This document shows positions 9,148 through 17,792 of a stretch of 64,000 nt of DNA, in pieces. Made by a program: the position numbers and the translations under genes. Under the pieces are notes generated by a model. The model was not told the origin of the DNA and did not search any database. It saw only the letters and a program-made list of their open reading frames with translations. Within the stretch, counting starts at the first letter, position 1; each line of letters begins with the position of its first letter. This DNA is from Caballeronia sp. Lep1P3 (GTDB lineage Bacteria > Pseudomonadota > Gammaproteobacteria > Burkholderiales > Burkholderiaceae): contig NZ_CP084265.1 in the NCBI RefSeq assembly GCF_022879595.1, forward strand, positions 2,542,001 through 2,606,000, read 5' to 3'.

Positions 9148-10079
9148 GACTCGTACTCCCCTTTGAGGTTCTTCGCGAGCATTCTCACGAGGAAGAACGC
9201 GACGATGTTCGCGAGGATCACCGCGAGAATGCCGCCCGCCGAAGCCAGCCCGACATCGAACTGTTGCAGGCCGAGCGCGTAGATGAGATACGAAAGGTTC
9301 GTGGTCGCGGTGCCGGGACCGCCGCCGGTGGTCGTATAGATTTCCGCGAAGATCGAGAGCAGAAAGATGGTTTCCATCATCACGACGACGGCGATCGCGC
9401 GCTTCAAATGCGGCAGCGTGATGAAGAAGAACATCGCGAACGGACCCGCGCCGTCGATGCGCGCCGCCTCCTTCTGTTCCTGATCGAGCGACTGGATCGC
9501 GGTAAAGAGAATCAGAAAGGCGAACGGAAGCCACTGCCACGCGACGATCACAATGACCGCGAAGAGCGGATACTCGGCGAACCAGTCGATCGGCTGCATG
9601 CCGAGCGATCGCATCAGCGAGGCGACGAGGCCGTACACCGGATGCAGGATCATGTTCTTCCAGATGAGCGCGGAGACCGTCGGCATCACGAAGAACGGCG
9701 CAATCACGAGCAGGCGCGCAATGCCCTGGCCGATGAACTTGCGGTCGAAAAGCACCGCGAGCAGCACACCGCCGATCACGGTAATCGCCAGCACGGACGC
9801 AATGAGCGTGAGCGTATGACCGATCGACGGCCCGAACGCCGGATCGGTGACGAGGAACTGGAAGTTGTCGAGGCCCGCGAAGCCCTTTACGTCGGGATTG
9901 AGCAGGTTGTAGCGCGAGAACGAGAACCAGATCGTCATCGCGAGCGGAATCGCCATCCACAGGAAGAGAAGTCCGCTCGACGGCGTGATGAGCCATCGCA
10001 CGGACTTCGCGCGCTTCTTGTCGCGCTCGGCGGCGGAGTCTTCGAAGTGATCGGTGATGGGGGGATTCAGTTGGCGCAT
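9144..10079 (-). CDS. Polyol ABC transporter permease (MalF-type)
   Basis: This 311-residue permease has a charged N-terminal tail of about 28 residues followed by six membrane segments (first near residues 32-52). The EAA-like motif is EQKEAARIDGAGPFAMF. It pairs with the downstream permease, with which it overlaps by 4 bases. The lack of the large extra periplasmic loop of MalF fits the SmoF/MtlF type. The gene follows the binding-protein gene by 68 bases. Confidence 0.88.
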   Translation of the reverse strand: MRQLNPPITDHFEDSAAERDKKRAKSVRWLITPSSGLLFLWMAIPLAMTIWFSFSRYNLLNPDVKGFAGLDNFQFLVTDPAFGPSIGHTLTLIASVLAITVIGGVLLAVLFDRKFIGQGIARLLVIAPFFVMPTVSALIWKNMILHPVYGLVASLMRSLGMQPIDWFAEYPLFAVIVIVAWQWLPFAFLILFTAIQSLDQEQKEAARIDGAGPFAMFFFITLPHLKRAIAVVVMMETIFLLSIFAEIYTTTGGGPGTATTNLSYLIYALGLQQFDVGLASAGGILAVILANIVAFFLVRMLAKNLKGEYES

Positions 10080-10147
10080 GATCGTGTCACCTCTCGATGA
10101 TGCCGGCGGGCCGCGCCGCCAAGAACGCGAAACGGCCCGCGAAGCAC

Positions 10148-11506
10148 TTACTTCTGATAACCCGCCTGCTTGACCGCGCGGTCGGCTGTCGCGTTGGCCG
10201 CCTTCAGCGCGTTGTCCACGCTCGTCTGCCCGGCGACGACGCCCGCGATCGACTGCCCGACCACCGTGCCGAACGACTGGAACTCCGGAATGCCGACGAA
10301 CTGGATGCCGCTATACGGCACCTTCTTGAGCGACGCATCGTTCGGGTTCGCGGATTCGATCGCCTGCAGCACGAAGTCGCCGAACGGCGCGGCCTGCTTG
10401 TACTCGGGGCGCGCATACGTGGACTTGCGCGTGCCCGGCGGCACCGACGCCCAGCCTTCGTCCTTGCCGACCATCTCGATGTATTCCTTCGACGTGGCCC
10501 ACGCGGCGAACTTCTTCGCGGCGTCCTGCTGCTTCGACGTCTTCGGAATCGCGAGCGACCAGGACCAGAGCCAGTGCGAGCCCTTCGGCGTGACTTCGGT
10601 CGGCGCGGCGGCGAAGCCGATCTTGTCGGCCACCTGCGACTGCGACTTGTTGTACAGCATGCCCGCGGCGACGGTTGCGTCGATCCACATCGCGCACTTG
10701 CCCGACGACATCAGCGTGAGGTTCTCGTTGAAGCCGTTGGAGCTCGCTCCCGGCGGGCCGTCGTTCTTGAGCAAGTCGGCGTAGAAGGACACGGCCTTGT
10801 GCCACTCGGGGGAATCGAGCTGTGCCTTCCATTGTTCGTCGAACCAGCGGCCGCCGAACGTATTGACCACCGTGGAGACGAACGCCATGTTCTCGCCCCA
10901 GCCCGCCTTGCCGCGCAGACAGATGCCGTACTGGCCTTTCGACTTGTCCGTGAGCTTGTCGGCGAACTGCTTGATCTGGTCGTAGGTCGGCTGGTCGGGC
11001 ATCTTGAGGCCCGCGGCCTGGAACAAGTCCTTGCGGTAGTACGTCATCGAGCTTTCGACGTAGAACGGCAGCGCGTAGAGCTGGCCGTTGTACGAGAGAC
11101 CGTCGCGGGCGGTCTTCACGACATCGTCGAGGTCGTAGTTCGCGGGCAGGTTCGCCATCGGCGAAAGCCAGCCGCGCTTGCCCCACTGCGGCGCTTCATA
11201 CGTGCCGATCGTCAGCACGTCGAACTGGCCGCTGTTCGTCGTGATGTCGGTCGTCGCGCGCTGGCGCAGCACATTCTCTTCGAGAATGACCCACTTGAGC
11301 TGAATGTCCGGATTGGCTTTTTCGAAAGCCGGCGAGAGCTTCTTCAGCTCGATCATGTCCGGGTTGTTCAGCGTGGCGATGGTGATGGTCGTCGCGGCGT
11401 GCGCGCCGAGCGGCACGAGCGCGGCGGCGGCGAGCGCCGTCGAAAGCGCTGTGGCGAGGCGCGGGGCGCGCGGTGCGGCTCGAACGATGCGTTGGGTGCG
11501 TTTCAT
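10148..11506 (-). CDS. Extracellular solute-binding protein of polyol ABC transporter
   Basis: This 452-residue periplasmic binding protein belongs to family 1 (SmoE/MtlE-like). It has a Sec signal peptide: basic MKRTQRIVRAAPRAPR, a hydrophobic Ala/Leu stretch, and cleavage near AHA-AT at about residue 38. The mature start TTITIATLNNPDMIELKKLS matches sorbitol/mannitol-type binding proteins. It would capture sugar alcohols and deliver them to the two permeases just downstream. A 200-base gap separates it from the preceding dehydrogenase gene, so an internal promoter is possible. Confidence 0.9.
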   Translation of the reverse strand: MKRTQRIVRAAPRAPRLATALSTALAAAALVPLGAHAATTITIATLNNPDMIELKKLSPAFEKANPDIQLKWVILEENVLRQRATTDITTNSGQFDVLTIGTYEAPQWGKRGWLSPMANLPANYDLDDVVKTARDGLSYNGQLYALPFYVESSMTYYRKDLFQAAGLKMPDQPTYDQIKQFADKLTDKSKGQYGICLRGKAGWGENMAFVSTVVNTFGGRWFDEQWKAQLDSPEWHKAVSFYADLLKNDGPPGASSNGFNENLTLMSSGKCAMWIDATVAAGMLYNKSQSQVADKIGFAAAPTEVTPKGSHWLWSWSLAIPKTSKQQDAAKKFAAWATSKEYIEMVGKDEGWASVPPGTRKSTYARPEYKQAAPFGDFVLQAIESANPNDASLKKVPYSGIQFVGIPEFQSFGTVVGQSIAGVVAGQTSVDNALKAANATADRAVKQAGYQK

Positions 11507-11706
11507 GTTGGTTCGTCTCCTTTTTCGTTTGCACGGGCGCAGTGGGCAGACGGTTCATTGAAACTGCCGGATACCGCCGCCGCTGCGTGTTGTGATGCGC
11601 TGGGAACCGCGTGATGGCTGCTTTTGCCGGCGCTTCCCGGCGAGCATTTCGCCGCGACGCCGTTTCACTATAGACGGTGCGCCTCGCGCTGCAAGGCGCG
11701 CGCCGG

Positions 11707-12480
11707 TCAACTCATCCAGTTGCCGCCGTCGACGTTGAGCGTCTGCGCGGTGATGTAATCCGAATCCGCCGATGCGAGAAAGAGCGCCGCGCCGGTGAGA
11801 TCGCCGGGCACGCCCATGCGCCCGAGCGGCACTTCCTCACCGACGATGCGCTTCTTCTCGCCGAGCGGCCGGCTCTCATAGCGCGCGAAGAGCGCATCGA
11901 CCTGTTCCCACATCGGCGTATCGACGACGCCCGGCGCAATGCCGTTCACGTTGATGCGATCCTTCGCGAGCGCGAGCGCCGCCGACTGCGTGTAGCTGAT
12001 GACGGCCGCCTTGGTCGCGCAGTAATGCGAGACGAGCGCCTCGCCGCGCCGCCCCGCCTGCGACGACATATTGATGATCTTGCCGCCGCGCCCCTGCTCC
12101 ACCATGCGGCGCGCGACCGCCTGCATCAGAAAGAACATGCCCTTCACGTTGACCGCGAAGAGGCGGTCGTACACGTCCCAGGATTCGTCGAGGATCGGGC
12201 GCATGTCGAAGAGCGCCGCGTTATTGAAGAGAATGTCGATGCCGCCGAAACGCTCGGACGCGCTCGCCACGATGCGCTCGATGTCTTCGCGGCGCGTGAC
12301 GTCGGCCTTCAGCGCGAGAACGCGCTCGGAAGCGCTCTGATAGCGCGCTGCCATTTCGCGCTCGTCCTTGACGTCGACGACAACGAGCTTCGCGCCTTCG
12401 TCGAGATAGCGGCGCGCGACCGCTTCGCCGATTCCGCTTGCTGCGCCTGTGATGACCGCGACCTTGTCTTTCAGTCTCAC
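11707..12480 (-). CDS. SDR-family sorbitol (L-iditol) 2-dehydrogenase
   Basis: The 257-residue classical short-chain dehydrogenase has the NAD-binding TGAASGIG at residues 11-18, D36 at the end of beta-2 favouring NAD over NADP, the NNAA motif near 86, catalytic S140, Y153 and K157 (YCATK), and the usual PG segment after it. The whole sequence resembles SmoS/PolS sorbitol dehydrogenases, which convert D-sorbitol to D-fructose and galactitol to tagatose. It is the first gene of the operon that encodes the polyol importer, so imported sorbitol would be oxidised at once. Substrate is inferred from family and context. Confidence 0.85.
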   Translation of the reverse strand: MRLKDKVAVITGAASGIGEAVARRYLDEGAKLVVVDVKDEREMAARYQSASERVLALKADVTRREDIERIVASASERFGGIDILFNNAALFDMRPILDESWDVYDRLFAVNVKGMFFLMQAVARRMVEQGRGGKIINMSSQAGRRGEALVSHYCATKAAVISYTQSAALALAKDRINVNGIAPGVVDTPMWEQVDALFARYESRPLGEKKRIVGEEVPLGRMGVPGDLTGAALFLASADSDYITAQTLNVDGGNWMS

Positions 12481-12535
12481 CGATGTCTCCGTTCTTTGGC
12501 TGCCGGCCGCCGAAGTGAGCGAACGCTCGACAGCC

Positions 12536-12547
12536 GATCAATTGCTC
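12536..12547. promoter_or_regulatory. Candidate operator of the polyol locus (transport side)
   Basis: GATCAATTGCTC lies 56 bases upstream of the sorbitol dehydrogenase gene and differs at one position from the perfect palindrome at 1165-1176 upstream of dalD. It is followed by TTTGATCGAATGATC, itself a partial inverted repeat. Candidate site for the SorC-family regulator at 4494-5441; not tested. Confidence 0.4.
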
Positions 12548-12661
12548 TATGTTTGATCGAATGATCGGCGTTGCGACGGCGCGTGTCAAGGCGGGGCCGC
12601 CCTGTTTCGATGTTGCGGCGCGGGAGGCTCAAAGACGCCATTCGTCCGATGCAAACGTCGG

Positions 12662-12676
12662 TGATACGTTATATCA
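12662..12676. promoter_or_regulatory. Candidate Zur box upstream of zur-znuABC
   Basis: TGATACGTTATATCA contains the inverted repeat TGATA-N5-TATCA with a GTTATAT core like that of proteobacterial Zur sites. It lies 35 bases before the start of the Fur-family regulator, suggesting zinc-dependent autoregulation of the whole metal-uptake operon. Confidence 0.5.
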
Positions 12677-12710
12677 TCGCAGCACCACACTTACGCAGGG
12701 CCGCGACTTC

Positions 12711-13196
12711 ATGACCGCATCCGTCGAAACCATGCTCGCGCGCGCCGAGGCGCTCGCCGATGAGCGCGGGCTCGCGCTCACGCCGCTGCGCCGTCACGTC
12801 TACGAACTCGTGCTCAGGGCGCACAAGCCGATCGGCGCCTACGACCTCATCGACGCGCTCGAGCCGCAACGTGGCGCGCGCGTGCCGCCGACCACCGTTT
12901 ACCGCGCGCTCGACTTCCTCGTCGAAAACGGGCTCGTGCACCGGATCGAATCGAAGAACGCGTTCGTCGCATGCTGCGACGCCGGCAAGCCGCACGAAAG
13001 CCAGTTCCTCATCTGCGACGAATGCGGCGCGACGCTCGAAATTCAGGGCCGCGAACTCGCGTCGTCGCTGTCGGCGAGCCCGCCCGCGCATGGCTTCGAA
13101 GTGCGGCATCAGGTCGTCGAACTGAGCGGGTTATGCAGCGAATGCCAGAGAAAACATCGCAACACGAAGCAGGCTCAACCGCAAGGAAACCGATGA
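12711..13196 (+). CDS. zur: Fur-family transcriptional regulator, Zur type
   Basis: The 161-residue protein has a winged-helix N-terminal domain (RVPPTTVYRALDFLVENGLV, residues about 57-76) and a C-terminal dimerisation domain with two CxxC pairs, C102/C105 and C142/C145, the structural zinc site. HES at residues 95-97 and a preceding CC at 88-89 fit Zur regulatory metal sites. It would repress zinc uptake when zinc is plentiful. Start chosen at ATG 12711 because MTASVETMLARAEALA begins the conserved part. Its stop overlaps the start of the next gene (ATGA), so regulator and transporter are translated together. A manganese- or iron-sensing role is less likely. Confidence 0.85.
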   Translation: MTASVETMLARAEALADERGLALTPLRRHVYELVLRAHKPIGAYDLIDALEPQRGARVPPTTVYRALDFLVENGLVHRIESKNAFVACCDAGKPHESQFLICDECGATLEIQGRELASSLSASPPAHGFEVRHQVVELSGLCSECQRKHRNTKQAQPQGNR

Positions 13197-14083
13197 AACT
13201 CGCGCAAATCCTGACCTGCATCGCGGCGGCGGCGAGCTTCGGCCAAAGCGCGATCGCGCACGCGGCGGGCGTGCCCGTCGTGCCGGTCGTCGCGGCGGAG
13301 AACTTCTACGGCGATGTCATCCGCCAGCTCGGCGGCGAGAACGTGCAGGTGACGAGCATCCTCAACAATCCGGACGAAGACCCGCATCTGTTCGAAGCCA
13401 GCCCGAAGACCGCGCGCGCGCTCGCGCATGCGGCGCTCGTCGTCTATAACGGCGCGAACTACGATCCGTGGATGGACAAGCTGCTCGGCTCTACGCGGAC
13501 CAGCGGCAAGCGCACGGTCATCGTCGCGGCGCAACTCACCGGCAAGAAGCCCGGCGACAATCCGCATCTCTGGTACGACCCGCCGACGATGCCCGCCGTC
13601 GCCAAAGCGGTGAGCGCCTATTTGTCGAGCGCGGACCCGGCGCACAAGCGCGACTACGACGCACGCCTCGCCACGTTTCTCGATTCGCTCAAACCCATCG
13701 ACGCGCGCATCGCCGTAATGAAGTCGCATTACAAGGGCGTGCCCGTGACCGCGACGGAACCGGTCTTCGGCTACACGGCGGACGCCATCGGCTTCGAAAT
13801 GCGCAATCAGCGCTTCCAGACCGCCGAGATGAACGAGACGGAGCCGAGCCCCGCCGATATCGCCGCGTTCGAGAAAGACCTGCGCGAACGCCGCGTGCAC
13901 GTGCTCATCTACAACAGTCAGGCGACGGGCGCGCTCACACGGCGTCTGCTCGATGTCGCGAAAGACGCGCACTTGCCGAGCGTCAGCGTGACGGAGACGC
14001 TGCCCGCCGGCAAGACGTATCAGCAATGGATCGAATCGCAGCTCGATGCGCTCGCGGGCGCGCTGCAAGGATGGCAGCGATGA
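13193..14083 (+). CDS. znuA: Metal ABC transporter substrate-binding protein (ZnuA/cluster A-I)
   Basis: This 296-residue periplasmic binding protein has a signal peptide ending near HAAG (residue about 25). Likely metal ligands are H65 (DEDPHLFE), H125 (GDNPHLWYDP), E189 (TATEPVFGY) and E269 (VTETLP). Typical zinc ZnuA proteins have a third His and a His-rich loop; both are absent here, so the ligand set is closer to that of manganese/zinc binders such as PsaA. The operon with a Zur-type regulator still favours zinc. It overlaps the upstream zur stop and the downstream ATPase start by 4 bases each. Confidence 0.82.
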   Translation: MKLAQILTCIAAAASFGQSAIAHAAGVPVVPVVAAENFYGDVIRQLGGENVQVTSILNNPDEDPHLFEASPKTARALAHAALVVYNGANYDPWMDKLLGSTRTSGKRTVIVAAQLTGKKPGDNPHLWYDPPTMPAVAKAVSAYLSSADPAHKRDYDARLATFLDSLKPIDARIAVMKSHYKGVPVTATEPVFGYTADAIGFEMRNQRFQTAEMNETEPSPADIAAFEKDLRERRVHVLIYNSQATGALTRRLLDVAKDAHLPSVSVTETLPAGKTYQQWIESQLDALAGALQGWQR

Positions 14084-14961
14084 CGCACCACGCCCACGAA
14101 GCGCTCGAAGTCGACCGCGTGACGCTGCAACTCGGCGGACGCACGATTCTCAACGACGCGAGCTTCACGGTCCGCACCGGCGAATTCATCGGCGTGCTGG
14201 GGCCGAACGGCGCGGGCAAGACCACGCTCATGCGCGCGCTGCTCGGGCTCGTGCCCGTCGCGTCCGGCGCGATCCGCGTGAACGGCGAAGCGGTCGTGCG
14301 CGGCAATCCTTCGATCGGCTACATGCCGCAGATTCGCACCGGCCTCGCGAATCGCCGGGTGCTGGGCCGCGATTTCGTCGCGATGGCCGCCGACGGACAC
14401 CGCTGGGGGTTGGCGCATCGCGATGCGCGCATCCGCGCCGAGGTCGAGCGCGTGCTCGATCTCGTCGGCGCGCGGCAACTGGCTTCGCGGCCGCTGTCGG
14501 AGCTATCGGGCGGCGAACGTCAGCGCCTGCTGCTCGCGCAGTGTCTCCTCGGCAAGCCGCGCCTTTTGCTGCTCGACGAGCCGCTCATCAGCCTCGATCC
14601 GCGTCATCAGACGGGCGTCGTCGAACTCGTGCGGCGCGTGCAGCGCGAACTCAACATCACCGTGCTGTTTTCCGCGCACGAACTCAATCCGCTTCTGAAC
14701 TCGCTCGATCGCGTGCTCTATCTGGGCAACGGGCGCGCGGCGCTCGGCACCATCGACGAAGTCATCACGAAGCCGGTGCTCTCGCGTCTCTATGGCTCGC
14801 CCATCGACGTGATGCGCGTGAACGGCCGCATCTTCGTGATGTCGGGCGATGTCGAGATCGACAAGCTCGATCACGCGCACGAGGAAGGCGACGAACATGA
14901 GCACGAGCATGAGCATGGGCACGGACATGAGCACGGCCACCATCACAGTCACGGCGAATAA
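14080..14961 (+). CDS. znuC: Metal ABC transporter ATP-binding protein
   Basis: The 293-residue ATPase has Walker A GPNGAGKTT (residues 41-49), signature LSGGERQR (142-149) and Walker B LLLLDEP (162-168). The last 30 residues are a His/Glu-rich tail (HEHEHEHGHGHEHGHHHSHG) that probably binds zinc and could buffer or sense it in the cytoplasm; such tails occur on some ZnuC homologues. ATG at 14080 overlaps the previous stop. An alternative start three codons upstream is possible. Powers uptake through the membrane protein encoded next. Confidence 0.88.
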   Translation: MTHHAHEALEVDRVTLQLGGRTILNDASFTVRTGEFIGVLGPNGAGKTTLMRALLGLVPVASGAIRVNGEAVVRGNPSIGYMPQIRTGLANRRVLGRDFVAMAADGHRWGLAHRDARIRAEVERVLDLVGARQLASRPLSELSGGERQRLLLAQCLLGKPRLLLLDEPLISLDPRHQTGVVELVRRVQRELNITVLFSAHELNPLLNSLDRVLYLGNGRAALGTIDEVITKPVLSRLYGSPIDVMRVNGRIFVMSGDVEIDKLDHAHEEGDEHEHEHEHGHGHEHGHHHSHGE

Positions 14962-14963
14962 CA

Positions 14964-15752
14964 ATGTTTGAATACGACTTCATGGTGAACGCGTTCGCGG
15001 CGTCGGGAATCGTCGCGGTGCTCTCGGGCATCGTCGGCTACTTTCTCGTGCTGCGCGGGCAGACGTTCGCGGGGCACGCGCTCTCGCACGTCGGCTTCAC
15101 CGGCGCGACGGGCGCGGTGCTGCTCGGCATGCCGCCCATCTGGGGCATGGTCGGCTTCACGCTAGCGGCAGGCGTCGGCATGGGCGCGCTCGGCGAGCGG
15201 CTTTCGGGCCGCGATGTGGCCATCGGCGTGATTCTTTCGCTATCGCTCGGCTTCGGGTTGCTGTTTCTGCACTTCTTCACCGCGTATGCGACACAGGCCA
15301 CCGCGCTGCTCTTCGGCAACGTGCTCGGCGTCAGTCACGAAACGCTCGCGGTGCTGGCGGGACTGGCGGCCGTGAGTCTTGTCGCGCTCGGAATCATCAT
15401 GCGGCCACTGCTGTTTGCTTCGTTGCAGCCGGAGCTGGCCGAAGCCAAGGGCGTGTCGCTGCGGCTCGTGTCGGTGCTGTTTCTCGCGATCACCGCGCTC
15501 GCGGTGGCGGCGTGCACGCAGATCGTCGGCGTGTTGCTCGTGTTCGCGTTGATGGTCGGGCCTGCGGCGGCGGCGCAGAACGTCACGACGCGCTTGTCGG
15601 CAGGGCTGTTGCTCGCGGCGCTCTTCGCGCTCGGGCAGGCGTGGATCGGCCTCACGCTCGCTTACTACACCGACTGGCCGACGAGCTTCTGGATCACCAT
15701 GCTCGCCGCGCTCGTTTATGGCGCGAGCCTGCTCGCGCGGCGCGGGAACTGA
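14964..15752 (+). CDS. znuB: Metal ABC transporter permease
   Basis: This 262-residue inner-membrane protein of the ABC-3 family has about eight hydrophobic segments, starting with VNAFAASGIVAVLSGIVGYF and including the family motif GHALSHVGFTGATGA. It begins 2 bases after the ATPase stop and is the last gene of the zur-znuABC operon. It converges on the S-formylglutathione hydrolase gene 34 bases away. Confidence 0.88.
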   Translation: MFEYDFMVNAFAASGIVAVLSGIVGYFLVLRGQTFAGHALSHVGFTGATGAVLLGMPPIWGMVGFTLAAGVGMGALGERLSGRDVAIGVILSLSLGFGLLFLHFFTAYATQATALLFGNVLGVSHETLAVLAGLAAVSLVALGIIMRPLLFASLQPELAEAKGVSLRLVSVLFLAITALAVAACTQIVGVLLVFALMVGPAAAAQNVTTRLSAGLLLAALFALGQAWIGLTLAYYTDWPTSFWITMLAALVYGASLLARRGN

Positions 15753-15769
15753 CCGGCGCGCGGCGCCGG
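15753..15769. terminator. Possible hairpin between convergent znuB and fghA
   Basis: CCGGCGC-GCG-GCGCCGG forms a 7-bp GC-only stem right after the znuB stop, in the short gap between two convergent genes. No T-run follows on either strand, so it is at best a weak or Rho-assisted terminator. Confidence 0.3.
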
Positions 15770-15786
15770 CCAGCCGTGTCGCATGT

Positions 15787-16635
15787 TCAGCGGCACAGCA
15801 CGCGCGCATGATGCGCGATGTGCTCGCCCATGAACGTGGAGATGAAGAAATAGCCGTGGTCGTAGCCTTCGTGCCGGCGCACGGTCACGTCATGCCCCGC
15901 GTCGCGCGCATTGCGTTCGAAGACATCGGGATAAAGCTGCTCGGCGAGGAACTGATCCGCCAGCCCCTGATCGATGAGGATGCCCCCCTCGAAGCGCGAT
16001 GCGGCATCGCCCTTGACGAGTTCGCTCGCGTCGTACTGCTTCCACGCGTCGCGGTCGTCGCCGAGATAGCCGGTGAACGCCTTCACGCCCCACGGACATT
16101 GCGACGGCGCGGCGATCGGCGCGAATGCCGACACGCTGCGGTACAGCTCCGGATTGCGCAGCGCGAGCACGAGCGCGCCATGCCCGCCCATCGAATGCCC
16201 GAAGATGCCGAGCCGGTCCTCGCGCACCGGCAATTCGCGAAGCACCGCCTCGCGTAAATCCCGCGTGACATACGAATACATGCGATAACGCGCAGCCCAC
16301 GGTTCGCGCGTCGCATCGACATAGAAGCCCGCGCCGGCGCCGAAGTCCCACGCGTCTTTCTCGCCGGGAATGTCGGCGCCGCGCGGACTCGTGTCCGGCG
16401 CGATCAGCGCGATGCCATGCTCGGCCGCGTATCGTTGCGCGCCCGCCTTGATCGGAAACGTCTCTTCCGTGCAGGTGAGGCCGGCAAGATAGAAGAGCGC
16501 AGGCACCTTGCCCGACGATGCCTGCTTCGGCAAATAGACGGAAAAGCGCATCGGCAGGCCGATGGATTCCGGCTCGTGCCGATAAATGCGCTGCACGCCA
16601 TCGAAACAACGGTGCTCTTCGACGAGTTCGAGCAT
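15787..16635 (-). CDS. fghA: S-formylglutathione hydrolase
   Basis: The 282-residue alpha/beta hydrolase (esterase D family) hydrolyses S-formylglutathione to formate and glutathione, the second step of glutathione-dependent formaldehyde detoxification. The nucleophile S148 is in GHSMGG, the catalytic His is in EGYDHGYFF near residue 260, and LAGLTCTEETF around residue 50 is the family's oxyanion segment. It starts 14 bases after the formaldehyde dehydrogenase gene, the usual pairing. ATG at 16635; the frame continues open upstream as a shadow. Confidence 0.93.
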   Translation of the reverse strand: MLELVEEHRCFDGVQRIYRHEPESIGLPMRFSVYLPKQASSGKVPALFYLAGLTCTEETFPIKAGAQRYAAEHGIALIAPDTSPRGADIPGEKDAWDFGAGAGFYVDATREPWAARYRMYSYVTRDLREAVLRELPVREDRLGIFGHSMGGHGALVLALRNPELYRSVSAFAPIAAPSQCPWGVKAFTGYLGDDRDAWKQYDASELVKGDAASRFEGGILIDQGLADQFLAEQLYPDVFERNARDAGHDVTVRRHEGYDHGYFFISTFMGEHIAHHARVLCR

Positions 16636-16649
16636 GACGTTCTCCTCGC

Positions 16650-17756
16650 TCAATAAATGACGACGGAGCGGATCGACTCGCCCTTCTTCATGAGGTCGAA
16701 GCCGTCGTTGATCTGATCGAGCTTCAGATGATGCGTGATGAGATCGTCGATATTGATCTTGCCTTCCATGTACCAGTCGACGATCTTCGGCACGTCCGTG
16801 CGCCCGCGCGCGCCGCCGAACGCCGAGCCTTTCCACTCGCGGCCCGTCACGAGCTGGAACGGCCGCGTGCTGATTTCCTCGCCCGCCGCCGCCACGCCGA
16901 TGATGAACGACTGGCCCCAGCCCTTGTGCGTGCATTCGAGCGCCTGACGCATCAGCTTCACATTGCCGACGCATTCGAACGAATAGTCCGCGCCGCCGTC
17001 CGTCAACTGGACGATGTGGTCGACCACGTTCTCGACTTCGTTCGGGTTGATGAAGTGCGTCATGCCGAACTTCTTCGCCAGTTCGACGCGGCCCGGATTG
17101 ATATCGACGCCGATGATCTTGTCCGCGCCGACCATCTTCGCGCCCTGGATCACGTTCAGGCCGATGCCGCCGAGCCCGAACACGACGACGTTCGCGCCCG
17201 CTTCGACCTTCGCCGAATACACGACCGCGCCGACGCCCGTCGTCACGCCGCAGCCGATATAGCAGATCTTGTCGAACGGCGCGTCTTCACGCACCTTCGC
17301 CACCGCGATCTCCGGCACGACGATGTAGTTCGAGAACGTCGATGTGCCCATGTAGTGAAAGAGCGGCTTGCCGTCGAGCGAGAAGCGCGACGTGGCATCG
17401 GGCATCAGACCCTTGCCTTGCGTCGCGCGGATCGCCTGGCAGAGATTCGTCTTGCGCGACAAACAGAACTTGCACTGACGGCACTCGGGCGTATAGAGCG
17501 GAATGACGTGATCGCCCTTCTTCACGGTGCCGACGCCCGGCCCGACATCGACGATCACGCCCGCGCCTTCGTGGCCGAGAATCGCCGGGAAAATGCCTTC
17601 CGGGTCCGCGCCCGAGAGCGTGTAGTAATCGGTGTGGCAGATGCCTGTCGCCTTCACTTCGATCAGCACTTCGCCCGCGCGCGGGCCTTCGAGATCCACT
17701 TCCTCGATGGTGAGCGGCTGACCTGCTTTCCATGCGATTGCGGCTTTTGTCTTCAT
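16650..17756 (-). CDS. frmA: S-(hydroxymethyl)glutathione dehydrogenase / class III alcohol dehydrogenase
   Basis: This 368-residue zinc-dependent medium-chain dehydrogenase oxidises S-hydroxymethylglutathione (formaldehyde adduct) to S-formylglutathione with NAD. Catalytic zinc ligands include C40 and H62; structural zinc ligands are C92, C95, C98 and C106; the Rossmann motif is GLGGIG. Length and sequence match class III enzymes (also called adhC). It probably also reduces S-nitrosoglutathione. It is followed by fghA and preceded, 36 bases away, by the AGE-family gene, so it may share a transcript with the sugar genes. Confidence 0.95.
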   Translation of the reverse strand: MKTKAAIAWKAGQPLTIEEVDLEGPRAGEVLIEVKATGICHTDYYTLSGADPEGIFPAILGHEGAGVIVDVGPGVGTVKKGDHVIPLYTPECRQCKFCLSRKTNLCQAIRATQGKGLMPDATSRFSLDGKPLFHYMGTSTFSNYIVVPEIAVAKVREDAPFDKICYIGCGVTTGVGAVVYSAKVEAGANVVVFGLGGIGLNVIQGAKMVGADKIIGVDINPGRVELAKKFGMTHFINPNEVENVVDHIVQLTDGGADYSFECVGNVKLMRQALECTHKGWGQSFIIGVAAAGEEISTRPFQLVTGREWKGSAFGGARGRTDVPKIVDWYMEGKINIDDLITHHLKLDQINDGFDLMKKGESIRSVVIY

Positions 17757-17792
17757 CGTTCGGTTCCTCGGTTCGATGTCATCGATTCGTTT

